Assembly: GCA_045542415.1 (NCBI GenBank)
Contig: JAZQKZ010000008.1
Location: 85,423-149,422, forward strand
Direction of reading: 5' to 3'
From: UMGS1958 sp045542415
GTDB taxonomy: Bacteria; Bacillota; Clostridia; UBA1381
DNA: 64,000 nucleotides
Part shown: positions 33,548-41,681 of the stretch, piece after piece
How positions within the stretch are numbered: the first letter of the stretch is position 1
Layout of the letters: every line of letters begins with the position of its first letter
Made by a program: the position numbers and the translations under genes
Notes under the pieces: model-generated
The model's database searches: none
Told to the model about the DNA's origin: nothing
What the model saw: the letters and a program-made list of their open reading frames with translations, nothing else

Positions 33548-34795
33548 TCAACTTCTTACCTGTCCGTCACCGTAAACTATATACTTAATAGAAGTTAATG
33601 CCTCAAGTCCCATAGGGCCTCTTGCGTGCATCTTCTGAGTGCTTATTCCAATCTCAGCGCCGAAACCAAACTCAAATCCATCCGTAAATCTTGTTGATGC
33701 ATTAACATACACTGCTGCGGCATCGACTTCATTCAGGAATCTTTGTGAATTATTATAATTGTTGGTTATAATAGCTTCTGAATGCTTTGTATTATATTTA
33801 TTTATGTGTAAAATAGCCTCTTCAACACCATCTACTATTTTTACGGCTAAAATGTAATCGTTATACTCTGTATAATAATCCTCTTCTGTAGCCTGACCTA
33901 CCTCCGGATAAATTTCACGGGCTTTTTCGTCAGCTCTGATTTCTACATTTTTGCTCTTCAATGCGTCAAATATAATTGGAATAAATTTATCTGCAATTTT
34001 TGCGTCAATAAGCAGTGTTTCTGCGGCATTACACACTGACGGACGCTGCACCTTTGCATTCATTACAATGTCAAGTGCCATATCAATATCTGCGTCAGCA
34101 TCTACATATACATGACAGTTTCCGGCAGCGGTCTCTACTACAGGAACAGTTGCATTTTCAACTACACTCTTTATAAGTCCTTTGCCGCCTCTGGGAATAA
34201 GCATATCAATATAGCCGTTCATCTGCATGAGTTTTGTTGCTGTTTCTCTTGAAGTATCTTCAATAATATTCAATGCCCCATCAGGAATACCGGCTTTATA
34301 TGCTGCATCCTGCATGATTTTCATCAATGCGATATTTGAATTAATAGCTTCGCTTCCACCTCTTAATATACATACATTTGACGTTTTAAGACAAAGTGCA
34401 GCAGCATCTACGGTTACATTGGGACGCGCCTCGTAAATTATTGCAATAACTCCCATAGGAACACGCTTTTGACCGATGAGCAATCCGTTGGGACGCTTCC
34501 ACATTTTTATAACTTCACCAATAGGGTCTGATAAGGCTTTTACCTGTCTTACTCCCTCTGCAATTCCTGAAAGACGCTCATGAGTGAGAGTCAGACGATC
34601 TATCATAGCTTGTCTTGTTCCCTTTTCGATTGCAGCTTCTATATCCTTTTTGTTGGCTTCAATAATTTCATCAGCGTGTGCTTCTATTGCATCCGCTATA
34701 GCGTCTAATGCCGCATCCTTTACTATTGTGGTTGTTGATATAAGTTTCTGTGCCGCTTCACGGGCAGCAGTACACTTTTCTAATAATTCACCCAT
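33548..34795 (-). CDS. proA: Gamma-glutamyl phosphate reductase
   Basis: The 415-residue enzyme reduces gamma-glutamyl phosphate to the semialdehyde, step two of proline synthesis. It belongs to the aldehyde dehydrogenase superfamily, with the NADP region PMGVIAIIYEARPNVT, GGKGLI, and the catalytic cysteine in QRPSVCNAAETLL (about 255). The start follows AAGGAG about 9 bases upstream. It is 15 bases behind proB in the usual order. Confidence 0.95.
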   Translation of the reverse strand: MGELLEKCTAAREAAQKLISTTTIVKDAALDAIADAIEAHADEIIEANKKDIEAAIEKGTRQAMIDRLTLTHERLSGIAEGVRQVKALSDPIGEVIKMWKRPNGLLIGQKRVPMGVIAIIYEARPNVTVDAAALCLKTSNVCILRGGSEAINSNIALMKIMQDAAYKAGIPDGALNIIEDTSRETATKLMQMNGYIDMLIPRGGKGLIKSVVENATVPVVETAAGNCHVYVDADADIDMALDIVMNAKVQRPSVCNAAETLLIDAKIADKFIPIIFDALKSKNVEIRADEKAREIYPEVGQATEEDYYTEYNDYILAVKIVDGVEEAILHINKYNTKHSEAIITNNYNNSQRFLNEVDAAAVYVNASTRFTDGFEFGFGAEIGISTQKMHARGPMGLEALTSIKYIVYGDGQVRS

Positions 34796-34810
34796 CCTTA
34801 TGCTCCTTGT

Positions 34811-35617
34811 TTAATCGCAAAAATTCTTTGATACAAATAATGTTCCGACCGGAAGACCATCTAAAATGTTATAGATTGCATCTACATGCTCGCCGTTGGT
34901 AATTATCATGTGAATACCTGCCGATGTTGCAAGCTCAGCCGCATCAAGCTTAGTAACCATACCGCCTGTACCAAGGCTTGTTCCGGCACCGCCTGCAAGA
35001 GCTCTTACTTCATCTATATCGGTTACTCTTTCGATAAGCTTTGCATCCTTATGCTTGTGCGGATCCTTATCATATAATCCGTCAATGTCAGAAAAAAGAA
35101 TTAATAAATCTGCGTCAACAAGCTCTGCAACCCTTGCAGAAAGACTATCATTATCACCTATTTCTATCTCTTCAACTGATACTGTATCGTTTTCGTTTAC
35201 AACAGGAATAATTCCGTTTTCAATCAGATATGAGAAAGTATTCTGCATATTGCGTTTGCGTCTTGGAATTGCTATATCATCTCTTGTGAGAAGTATCTGT
35301 GCAACCATGTGTGAGTATCCTGAAAAAGCCTTATCATAAAGATACATCAGCTCGCACTGACCCACTGCTGCAGCTGCCTGTTTGCCTCTTGTATCTCTCG
35401 GACGCTCATCAAGAGCCATTTTCTTTGCACCTATTCCGATAGCACCTGATGATACAAGAATTATCTCTTTTCCCTGATTCATAAGGTCGCTCAAAACCAT
35501 TGCAAGTCTGTCAATACGCCTTAAATTCATGCCGCCACCCGGATATGTAAGGGATGACGTTCCTATTTTTATTACAATCCGCTGCGCTTTAGCGACATCT
35601 GTTAATATTTCACTCAT
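34811..35617 (-). CDS. proB: Glutamate 5-kinase
   Basis: The 268-residue amino acid kinase phosphorylates glutamate to start proline synthesis. It has IVIKIGTSSLT near the N-terminus, LVSSGAIGIG, VNENDTVS, DNDSLSA and LFSDIDGLYD. The C-terminal PUA domain of the 370-residue E. coli form is absent, as in many Firmicutes. GAAAGGTG precedes ATG. Feedback inhibition by proline resides in the kinase domain and may remain. Confidence 0.95.
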   Translation of the reverse strand: MSEILTDVAKAQRIVIKIGTSSLTYPGGGMNLRRIDRLAMVLSDLMNQGKEIILVSSGAIGIGAKKMALDERPRDTRGKQAAAAVGQCELMYLYDKAFSGYSHMVAQILLTRDDIAIPRRKRNMQNTFSYLIENGIIPVVNENDTVSVEEIEIGDNDSLSARVAELVDADLLILFSDIDGLYDKDPHKHKDAKLIERVTDIDEVRALAGGAGTSLGTGGMVTKLDAAELATSAGIHMIITNGEHVDAIYNILDGLPVGTLFVSKNFCD

Positions 35618-35653
35618 AATATAATCACCTTTCGTATATAACTATCTTATTTT

Positions 35654-35682
35654 ATTATACTCCGAAATTCATTTTATGTCAA
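35654..35682 (-). promoter_or_regulatory. Promoter of proB-proA-PL26
   Basis: On the minus strand a perfect TTGACA (35677-35682) and TATAAT (35654-35659) are 17 bp apart, about 37 bp before proB. Confidence 0.85.
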
Positions 35683-35727
35683 TATTTATAGAAAATAAAG
35701 TAATAATATTCATACCTGTATTTTTTA

Positions 35728-35765
35728 TATAAAAAGCTCAAAGTGCCTTTAGTGACACTTTGAGC
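35728..35765 (-). terminator. Terminator upstream of the proB promoter
   Basis: GCTCAAAGTG pairs with CACTTTGAGC across a 10-base loop and on the minus strand is followed by T5. It ends the transcript of the preceding minus-strand genes. Confidence 0.85.
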
Positions 35766-35768
35766 CTG

Positions 35769-35914
35769 ATATTATTCTATAAATTCTATTATTTCTTCTA
35801 CAGCTTCCGTTACAGGTTCTGTTGATTTTTTTCGCCACAACTATGATTTCCGAATGAAATTATTGCTGTGAGTGTCACTGATTTCTTTCCCTCCTGCGGA
35901 AGTGTAACCTTACC
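35769..35914 (-). pseudogene. Remnant of a C-terminal gene fragment
   Basis: Downstream of the DUF6873-like gene the minus strand encodes GKVTLPQEGKKSVTLTAI continuing to SFGNHSCGEK, then, after a frame change in an A7 run, STEPVTEAVEEIIEFIE and a stop just before a terminator. No start or ribosome site precedes it. It looks like the decayed end of an exported beta-rich protein. The call is speculative because the fragment is short. Confidence 0.35.
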
Positions 35915-36649
35915 TTAATATACAGGCAGTATAGAGCCTATATCGCACAGTGTTTCCCGGTTTAGCTCAAGTATTTTTACAAAATGACTTTCGCAAAAGT
36001 TCAAAATTTCCTTATAACCGGAATGCATTTTCAGATTACCGTTTACTGCAAGCACGTCCGGTGCAATGAGACCGCATACACCGCCGATAAATCCGTAAGA
36101 CATGCCCTCGAGCTGTATTTCACCTGCGTCAATTAATAATGTATCAATTTTATGTTCGGTCAATGCCTTGTAAATACCTATATCAGAGGTTATTGCCGCC
36201 CTTTCACCCACAACAGCAATAGAACATTTGGCATAGCCCTGTCGGACATCTATTATATCTGAATATTTCGATATAATTTCTTTTGCGGTATATTTTTTGT
36301 TACACACAGCATAATCGCCTATAACTGCTGTATTATATAATATATCACCGGGATATTGTTTTTTGAGTAGATGCGAGCCGCATATAAGCTCGGCATCTTC
36401 GGGCAATACAGTCCTATAATGGCGATATGCCTCCTTAGCACACACAAATCTATTGCCTCCCAAATGATGAATCTGCATATCTGGATGACCGTTAACAGCG
36501 TCATCTATGGATTTTATTGCAGTTGTATGTATTACTTTTATCCCTAATGAATAAAGCTTATCTACGCTCTCAGGATTTATTCTGTAATCGGCAATTACGC
36601 ATTTTACTGCTCTGTTCGGTATATTGGGTGTGTCCAGATAATCAGTCAT
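35915..36649 (-). CDS. DUF6873-like protein (GME-fold)
   Basis: The 244-residue protein matches my recollection of the DUF6873 family predicted to have a guanidino-group-modifying-enzyme fold, known from Clostridia with no assigned reaction. Features include GGNRFVCAKEAYRHY, IDVRQGYAKCSIAVVGERAAITSD, LLIDAGEIQLEG, and YGFIGGVCGLIAPD, a pattern of His/Asp/Cys that could form an active site. No signal peptide is present. The ATG at 36649 overlaps the upstream stop by 8 nt (ATGACTGA), implying coupling; a start seven codons earlier is possible. Confidence 0.65.
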   Translation of the reverse strand: MTDYLDTPNIPNRAVKCVIADYRINPESVDKLYSLGIKVIHTTAIKSIDDAVNGHPDMQIHHLGGNRFVCAKEAYRHYRTVLPEDAELICGSHLLKKQYPGDILYNTAVIGDYAVCNKKYTAKEIISKYSDIIDVRQGYAKCSIAVVGERAAITSDIGIYKALTEHKIDTLLIDAGEIQLEGMSYGFIGGVCGLIAPDVLAVNGNLKMHSGYKEILNFCESHFVKILELNRETLCDIGSILPVY

Positions 36650-37358
36650 TTTTCTGATAAACCTCGTCATAAAATCCGCTTCTTGAAACCGGTTCTCCGG
36701 CAGCGTATAAATGTGATGTGTCCCCTACTGTTTTACAACGGAATATAGCTATTCCCTCTTCCCTTTCTTCGGTTTCAAGAACCGTCACAGAGGTAGGCGC
36801 AACGTAGAAGCTCTGCCATAGTACAGACGGGCTGAGTCCGAGAATATGCGAGAGAATTGCAAATTGAACGCCTAAATGACAGAAAAATACAAGCGTATCT
36901 GTGTTTCGGTACTTAACCTTATAACAGTGCCCGGCTCTATCATATCCGTGAGCAGATATGATAGCGTCAATTCCGTCTGTTACTTTTTGATACTCACTCT
37001 TTATATTACCTGTTTGCATTATTGCTGCATCCGTCCATTTATCCTTATCATACAGAAATGCCTCATTAGTCCAGTATGACGGCATTAAATCCCAAGGGAT
37101 GCGCTCCTTGTCGGTAACAGGGTCCTTGACCGGCACAAAAAACTCCCTGAGCCAATCACATATATGTGCTGTTTTTCCTGTTTTTTGTAAAGAAAGAGAT
37201 GCTGTTTCTCTTGCCCTGCCAAGTGGTGAACAGTATATATCCGTAATATCCATACTTTTTACTCTATCCGATAAAATCTCCGCTTCGCGCAATCCTTTTT
37301 CAGTAAGAGTATCATTTTTATAATCGGGATCACCGTGTCTTATAAATACCAGCTTCAT
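36642..37358 (-). CDS. Histidine phosphatase family protein
   Basis: The 238-residue protein is of the phosphoglycerate-mutase-like superfamily. The catalytic RHG motif is at residues 7-9 (FIRHGDPDY), Arg/Glu positions appear in SPLGRARETA, and the second histidine is in VFFCHLGVQ (about 175). It probably acts as a small-molecule phosphatase; the substrate is unknown. AGGAGATG precedes ATG. It forms an operon with the DUF6873-like gene. Confidence 0.87.
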   Translation of the reverse strand: MKLVFIRHGDPDYKNDTLTEKGLREAEILSDRVKSMDITDIYCSPLGRARETASLSLQKTGKTAHICDWLREFFVPVKDPVTDKERIPWDLMPSYWTNEAFLYDKDKWTDAAIMQTGNIKSEYQKVTDGIDAIISAHGYDRAGHCYKVKYRNTDTLVFFCHLGVQFAILSHILGLSPSVLWQSFYVAPTSVTVLETEEREEGIAIFRCKTVGDTSHLYAAGEPVSRSGFYDEVYQKND

Positions 37359-37392
37359 GCTGCATCATCTCCTTTTTTTATTCATAATAATT

Positions 37393-37422
37393 ATTATACC
37401 ATTACTTGTTTTATATTGTCAA
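37393..37422 (-). promoter_or_regulatory. Promoter of the histidine phosphatase operon
   Basis: On the minus strand TTGACA (37417-37422) and TATAAT (37393-37398) are 18 bp apart, about 35 bp before the start. Confidence 0.8.
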
Positions 37423-37514
37423 TAAAACAAGTTGAATTTATCCTTATTTTTGTTTAGCAAAAGTAGATATTTAACTACACTTTTTGTAAGGTTATACAAA
37501 ATTACATTTTGTTC

Positions 37515-37543
37515 TTGTATATACTGTTTTTTCGTGATATAAT
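37515..37543 (+). promoter_or_regulatory. Promoter of sulP-pnuC
   Basis: TTGTAT (37515-37520) and TATAAT (37538-37543) are 17 bp apart, with the start codon about 40 bp downstream. It diverges from the histidine phosphatase promoter. Confidence 0.78.
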
Positions 37544-37582
37544 GTTTTAGGATTTTTTGGTTATTAACGAAAGGACAAAAAC

Positions 37583-39241
37583 ATGATTAAGACATTTATA
37601 AAAGACTTAAAGAACGAATTTAAAGGCTATAACGGTGCCAAATTTTCAAAGGATTTAATGGCAGGTCTTACAGTAGCAGCTGTTGCACTCCCGTTGGCTC
37701 TTGCATTTGGTGTCAGTTCAGGAGCTGATGCTGCAGCCGGACTTATCACAGCGATTTTTGCCGGTATTATTATGGGAGTCTTTTCAGGTGCGTCATTCCA
37801 GATTTCGGGACCCACCGGAGCGATGGCGGCTATACTTCTTCCGATTGCGGCGGCACCGGAATTCGGTACTCAGGGCGTGCTTATTGCAGGAATGATTTCA
37901 GGTATTGTTTTACTTATTTCAGCAGTAATAAAAATAGGCAAGCTGGTTTCATATATCCCCGGAGCCGTAATAACAGGCTTTACTACGGGTATTGCAATCA
38001 TTATTGCTTTAGGACAGGTAAATAACTTTTTTGGTACAACCTCTGAGGGAACTACAACTTTAGGTAAAATATATAATTTGTTTGCAGGCGGTAACTTTAC
38101 TCCCAATTGGTGGGCTGTCGGATTCGGTTTGCTTGCAATACTTATTATGGTTTTCTATCCTAAAAAGCTTTCGCAGTATGTTCCGGGTTCACTTACGGCT
38201 ATTATAGTAACTCTTGTTATCAATATGCTTATGAATAAGGACGGTTCTTTAGGAATTGCTGAAGTGGGTGCTATCCCCCGTACACTTATGACTGATGCAG
38301 GGTTATTAAAAACCGGTATTGATTTTTCATTAATCACCAAGCTTATACCAAGCGGTATTTCAATCGCTATTTTGGGAATGATAGAAACGCTTTTATGCGG
38401 TGCAACTGCCGGAAAAATGAAGAACGAAAAGATGAATGCAACCAGAGAGCTTGTTGCTCAGGGGCTTGGTAATCTTATTATACCTTTTGCAGGCGGTGTT
38501 CCGGCAACAGCAGCTATTGCCAGAACCTCTGTAGCAATAAAATCAGGCGGAGTTACAAGACTTGTCAGCGTTATTCATTCGGTTGTTCTTATTCTTTCTA
38601 TGTTCCTTTTGGGCGGAATTATGTCGCGTATTCCGCTTTCAGCACTTGCCGGAGTACTTATTGTAACAGCATGGAGAATGAACGAGTTTAATGAAATTAA
38701 ATGGATGTTCCGCAATAAGTTTAAGACGAATATATCTCAGTTCATCATTACTGCAATATGTACTGTAATATTTGATCTTACTACTGCAATCTTAATAGGA
38801 GTTGTATTGTCAATGTTACTCTTCTTTATTAAGAGCTGTAATTTAAGAGTATCGGTTCAGGATGTTGATACTAAAAAGCTTGCACACCTTAATTTGCAGG
38901 GCGATTATCAATATACAAAGCTTGTATATCTTACAGGTCCTATGTTCTTCGGTACTCAGGATACACTGCGAACAGAAATACATAAAATGTTCAACTATCA
39001 GGAGGTTATAATCTCATTCCGTGCTGTACCGAGTGTAGATGTGAATGCACTTGATGAGTTTAATGAGCTATCACAGGAATTTGCTGAAAACGGCATTACC
39101 CTGCTCGTCTGCGGATTACAGCCGGAAGTAAAAAGAATGTTTGAACGTTACGGTATGATAGAAAAAATAGGTAAAGAAAAGTTTTTTGAGGATGCTGTTG
39201 CATCAATTCAGTATCTTGAAAAGTCAAATCAGCAGAACTAA
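37583..39241 (+). CDS. SulP family anion permease with STAS domain
   Basis: The 552-residue membrane protein begins with a short cytoplasmic segment and then about 14 hydrophobic segments. SulP signatures include DLMAGLTVAAVALPLALAFG, SGPTGAMAAIL and the FITAGVP-like FAGGVPATAAIARTS. Residues about 430-545 are a STAS domain (LTGPMFFGTQDTL, VDVNALDEFNELSQEF). The family moves sulfate, bicarbonate or other anions with sodium or protons. Substrate cannot be chosen from sequence by eye. It starts behind a GAAAGGA site and pnuC follows two bases after its stop. Confidence 0.9.
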   Translation: MIKTFIKDLKNEFKGYNGAKFSKDLMAGLTVAAVALPLALAFGVSSGADAAAGLITAIFAGIIMGVFSGASFQISGPTGAMAAILLPIAAAPEFGTQGVLIAGMISGIVLLISAVIKIGKLVSYIPGAVITGFTTGIAIIIALGQVNNFFGTTSEGTTTLGKIYNLFAGGNFTPNWWAVGFGLLAILIMVFYPKKLSQYVPGSLTAIIVTLVINMLMNKDGSLGIAEVGAIPRTLMTDAGLLKTGIDFSLITKLIPSGISIAILGMIETLLCGATAGKMKNEKMNATRELVAQGLGNLIIPFAGGVPATAAIARTSVAIKSGGVTRLVSVIHSVVLILSMFLLGGIMSRIPLSALAGVLIVTAWRMNEFNEIKWMFRNKFKTNISQFIITAICTVIFDLTTAILIGVVLSMLLFFIKSCNLRVSVQDVDTKKLAHLNLQGDYQYTKLVYLTGPMFFGTQDTLRTEIHKMFNYQEVIISFRAVPSVDVNALDEFNELSQEFAENGITLLVCGLQPEVKRMFERYGMIEKIGKEKFFEDAVASIQYLEKSNQQN

Positions 39242-39243
39242 TT

Positions 39244-39942
39244 ATGAATTTTATAAAAAACGAATTAAGTGGCTGGAAAGCATCTGAAATTGCTCAGATG
39301 CTTCTCTCTTGCCTTATTATTACTTCCCTTTCAATATATTGGCACGATTCTGTTATGGGAATTATTTCATCACTTGCCGGTGTAATGTATGTACTTTGTA
39401 CGGGAAAAGGTAAGCTTAGTGCATATATTTTTGGTACGGTAAACAGTGTTCTGTATGCGATAATCGCTTTCAAATCTGCTTATTACGGTGAGACGATGCT
39501 TAATATTTTGTACTATCTCCCCATGCAGTTTGTCGGATTTCGTGTATGGAGTAAAAATATGAGTGAGCAGACTCATGAAGTTAATAAGCGTCACATGCAG
39601 AATCATGAACGTCTGATAACGCTCCTTATAATTATCATTTTAACATATTTCTATGGACTGTTTTTGCGACATATTGGTGATACAATGCCGTTTATCGACA
39701 GCTTTACAACCGTTGCATCGGTTATCGCAATGATTGTGACAATCAAAATGTATTCCGAGCAGTGGTGGATTTGGTTTGCGGTTAATCTTTTTAGTGTATA
39801 TATGTGGTGGGTTGATTTTAGTGCAGGTTATAATAATATAGCAACGTTGATTATGTGGATGCTCTATCTTGTAAACGGAATCATTTTATTGTTAAGGTGG
39901 GAGATAGAAATTTATAATTCAAAAACAACAGAGGAAGCTTAG
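39244..39942 (+). CDS. pnuC: PnuC-type nicotinamide riboside transporter
   Basis: The 232-residue protein has about seven membrane segments with the PnuC pattern: GVMYVLCTGKGKLSAYIFGTVNS, YYGETMLNILYYLPMQFVGFRVW, and QWWIWFAVNLFSVYMWW. PnuC proteins facilitate nicotinamide riboside uptake for NAD salvage. It is coupled to the SulP gene and ends with a bidirectional terminator. No NAD-responsive riboswitch was recognised upstream. Confidence 0.88.
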   Translation: MNFIKNELSGWKASEIAQMLLSCLIITSLSIYWHDSVMGIISSLAGVMYVLCTGKGKLSAYIFGTVNSVLYAIIAFKSAYYGETMLNILYYLPMQFVGFRVWSKNMSEQTHEVNKRHMQNHERLITLLIIIILTYFYGLFLRHIGDTMPFIDSFTTVASVIAMIVTIKMYSEQWWIWFAVNLFSVYMWWVDFSAGYNNIATLIMWMLYLVNGIILLLRWEIEIYNSKTTEEA

Positions 39943-39960
39943 TCGGCTTCCTCTGTTTTG
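39927..39960 (+). terminator. Bidirectional terminator between pnuC and the SLH-GH3 gene
   Basis: AACAGAGGAAGC pairs with GCTTCCTCTGTT across a 7-base loop; T runs flank it on both strands. It overlaps the end of pnuC. Confidence 0.88.
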
Positions 39961-39980
39961 CATTATCAATTGCGTATTAG

Positions 39981-41666
39981 TTACTCCGTAATAATTCCTG
40001 CGTCAAGCTTTTTATCGATTATCTTTAATACACTTTCATTAATTCTCTTTTCAGAGATTTCCTCATTTGCTACTGCCTTTATTATTGCATCTGCCGCTTC
40101 CTTAAAATCCTCCGGGCAAACTACAATATCACAGCCTGCATCAATCGCACGGACTGCTGCATCTGCTGAGGTATAGCTTTGTGAAATTGACTTCATTCTG
40201 AAATCACCGCTCATTACTATTCCCTCAAATCCAAGCTCTTTCTTTAATAAATCATTAATAAATATAGTTGAAAGTGAGGCAGGATAATACGGATCTACAG
40301 CAGTCATCCAGACATTTGCGCACATGACAAAATCTGTTCCGGCATCAATGCCGTCCTTGTATGTATTAAAGTCATAATTTCTGAGGTCATCAAGTGTTTT
40401 GTTGCTTATGCACTTTTCATTAATAGGATTATTTATACTGCTACCATAGCCCGGGAAATATTTCATTGCCGAAAAAATACCTGCTTCATTTGTTGCTTTT
40501 ATTGCTGCGACTACATTGGCACTACATTCACTGAATGTGTTGCCGAACGCACGCCTACCGATATATGTATTGGCAGGCTCTGTCCATAAATCTGCAAGAG
40601 GTGCAATGTTAAGGTTAAATCCATAGCCTTTAAGCGTTTCGCTTATTGCTTTATATGCCGCTCTAACATCGCCCGAACCATTTTTCCTGTATTCATAAGC
40701 ATCCTTAAAAGCATCCTTATTTAACGCATTTAAAGCAACAGAATACGAACCCGATTCCTCCTCTATTGCCATAAACGGGTCGATATCGATGAAGCTCTTT
40801 GTGTTATTTAACATATCGGTCAGTTGCGCTTCGTCGATAATATTCTTATCACTGTAAATTATTGTTCCTACAGGATATTTAGTTATAGCATCATTGGTTG
40901 TCTGACCGCCCATTGTTACCTGCTCAATTCCCGTAAGCTGTTCAGGGGTAACGGCTATCATCTGATATACTTTCTCTTCAAGTGACATTGAAGAAAGGAT
41001 TTTTTCGGAGCTGCTCTTTTCTGTTCGCTGTGGAATATCCAGTGTTTCGCCGTTCATAACACGTCTCAGACGCATGATTATAGATGCTATCTGTGCTCTT
41101 GTAGCCGCTGCTTCCGGCATAAACGCACCGTAGGCATCTCCGGTTATAATTCCTGTTTTACGCATCATATCAACTCCATCTGCCGCCCACTGCGGTATTG
41201 AAGCTTCATCCGAAAAAGCTGTATATGCCGATGGGTTTTCGTTCAGGGTGATATTTCTGTATGCAAGGTATCTGTTTATCATAACTGCAAGCTGTGAACG
41301 GTTAATCTGCTCATCCGGATGGAATTTTAAGTCAGAAAATCCTGATACTATTCCATTTTCGAGCGCCCAGCTTACATACTTTGAGTACCATTGATCCATT
41401 TCCACATCAGGAAAAATCTTCTTTGTATAATTATCTACATAAGCACCGTCCATACGACCGAGAACAGTAACAAACATCGCTCTTGTCATACTGTCGTTCG
41501 GAGCAAATTGCGTATCTGAGATACCGTTCATATAACCGCTGCTTACCATGTATTCAACTGCATCTGCATACCAATCATTTTCATTTACATCTTCAAATGC
41601 CAGTGCCGATGTTGCAGAAAAAGCCAACACAGCTGACAAGCATAATGCCATAAATTTTCTTTTCAT
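39981..41666 (-). CDS. SLH-anchored GH3/NagZ-like protein with altered active site
   Basis: The 561-residue protein has a signal peptide (about 1-23), three SLH domains (about 24-65, 85-128, 150-190) that bind secondary wall polymer, and a GH3/NagZ-like barrel (about 215-555). NagZ enzymes use KHFPGHGD...DSH for acid/base catalysis and an Asp in T/S-D-A-L as nucleophile. Here the same places read KYFPGYGSS...NPI and MSGDFRM, so the His/Asp dyad and nucleophile are lost. PLADLWTEPANTYIGRRAFG keeps the sugar pocket. It may bind rather than cut wall glycans. AGGGG precedes the start. It follows the FAD oxidoreductase by 15 bases. Confidence 0.88.
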   Translation of the reverse strand: MKRKFMALCLSAVLAFSATSALAFEDVNENDWYADAVEYMVSSGYMNGISDTQFAPNDSMTRAMFVTVLGRMDGAYVDNYTKKIFPDVEMDQWYSKYVSWALENGIVSGFSDLKFHPDEQINRSQLAVMINRYLAYRNITLNENPSAYTAFSDEASIPQWAADGVDMMRKTGIITGDAYGAFMPEAAATRAQIASIIMRLRRVMNGETLDIPQRTEKSSSEKILSSMSLEEKVYQMIAVTPEQLTGIEQVTMGGQTTNDAITKYPVGTIIYSDKNIIDEAQLTDMLNNTKSFIDIDPFMAIEEESGSYSVALNALNKDAFKDAYEYRKNGSGDVRAAYKAISETLKGYGFNLNIAPLADLWTEPANTYIGRRAFGNTFSECSANVVAAIKATNEAGIFSAMKYFPGYGSSINNPINEKCISNKTLDDLRNYDFNTYKDGIDAGTDFVMCANVWMTAVDPYYPASLSTIFINDLLKKELGFEGIVMSGDFRMKSISQSYTSADAAVRAIDAGCDIVVCPEDFKEAADAIIKAVANEEISEKRINESVLKIIDKKLDAGIITE

Positions 41667-41681
41667 TTATATCTCCCCTTC

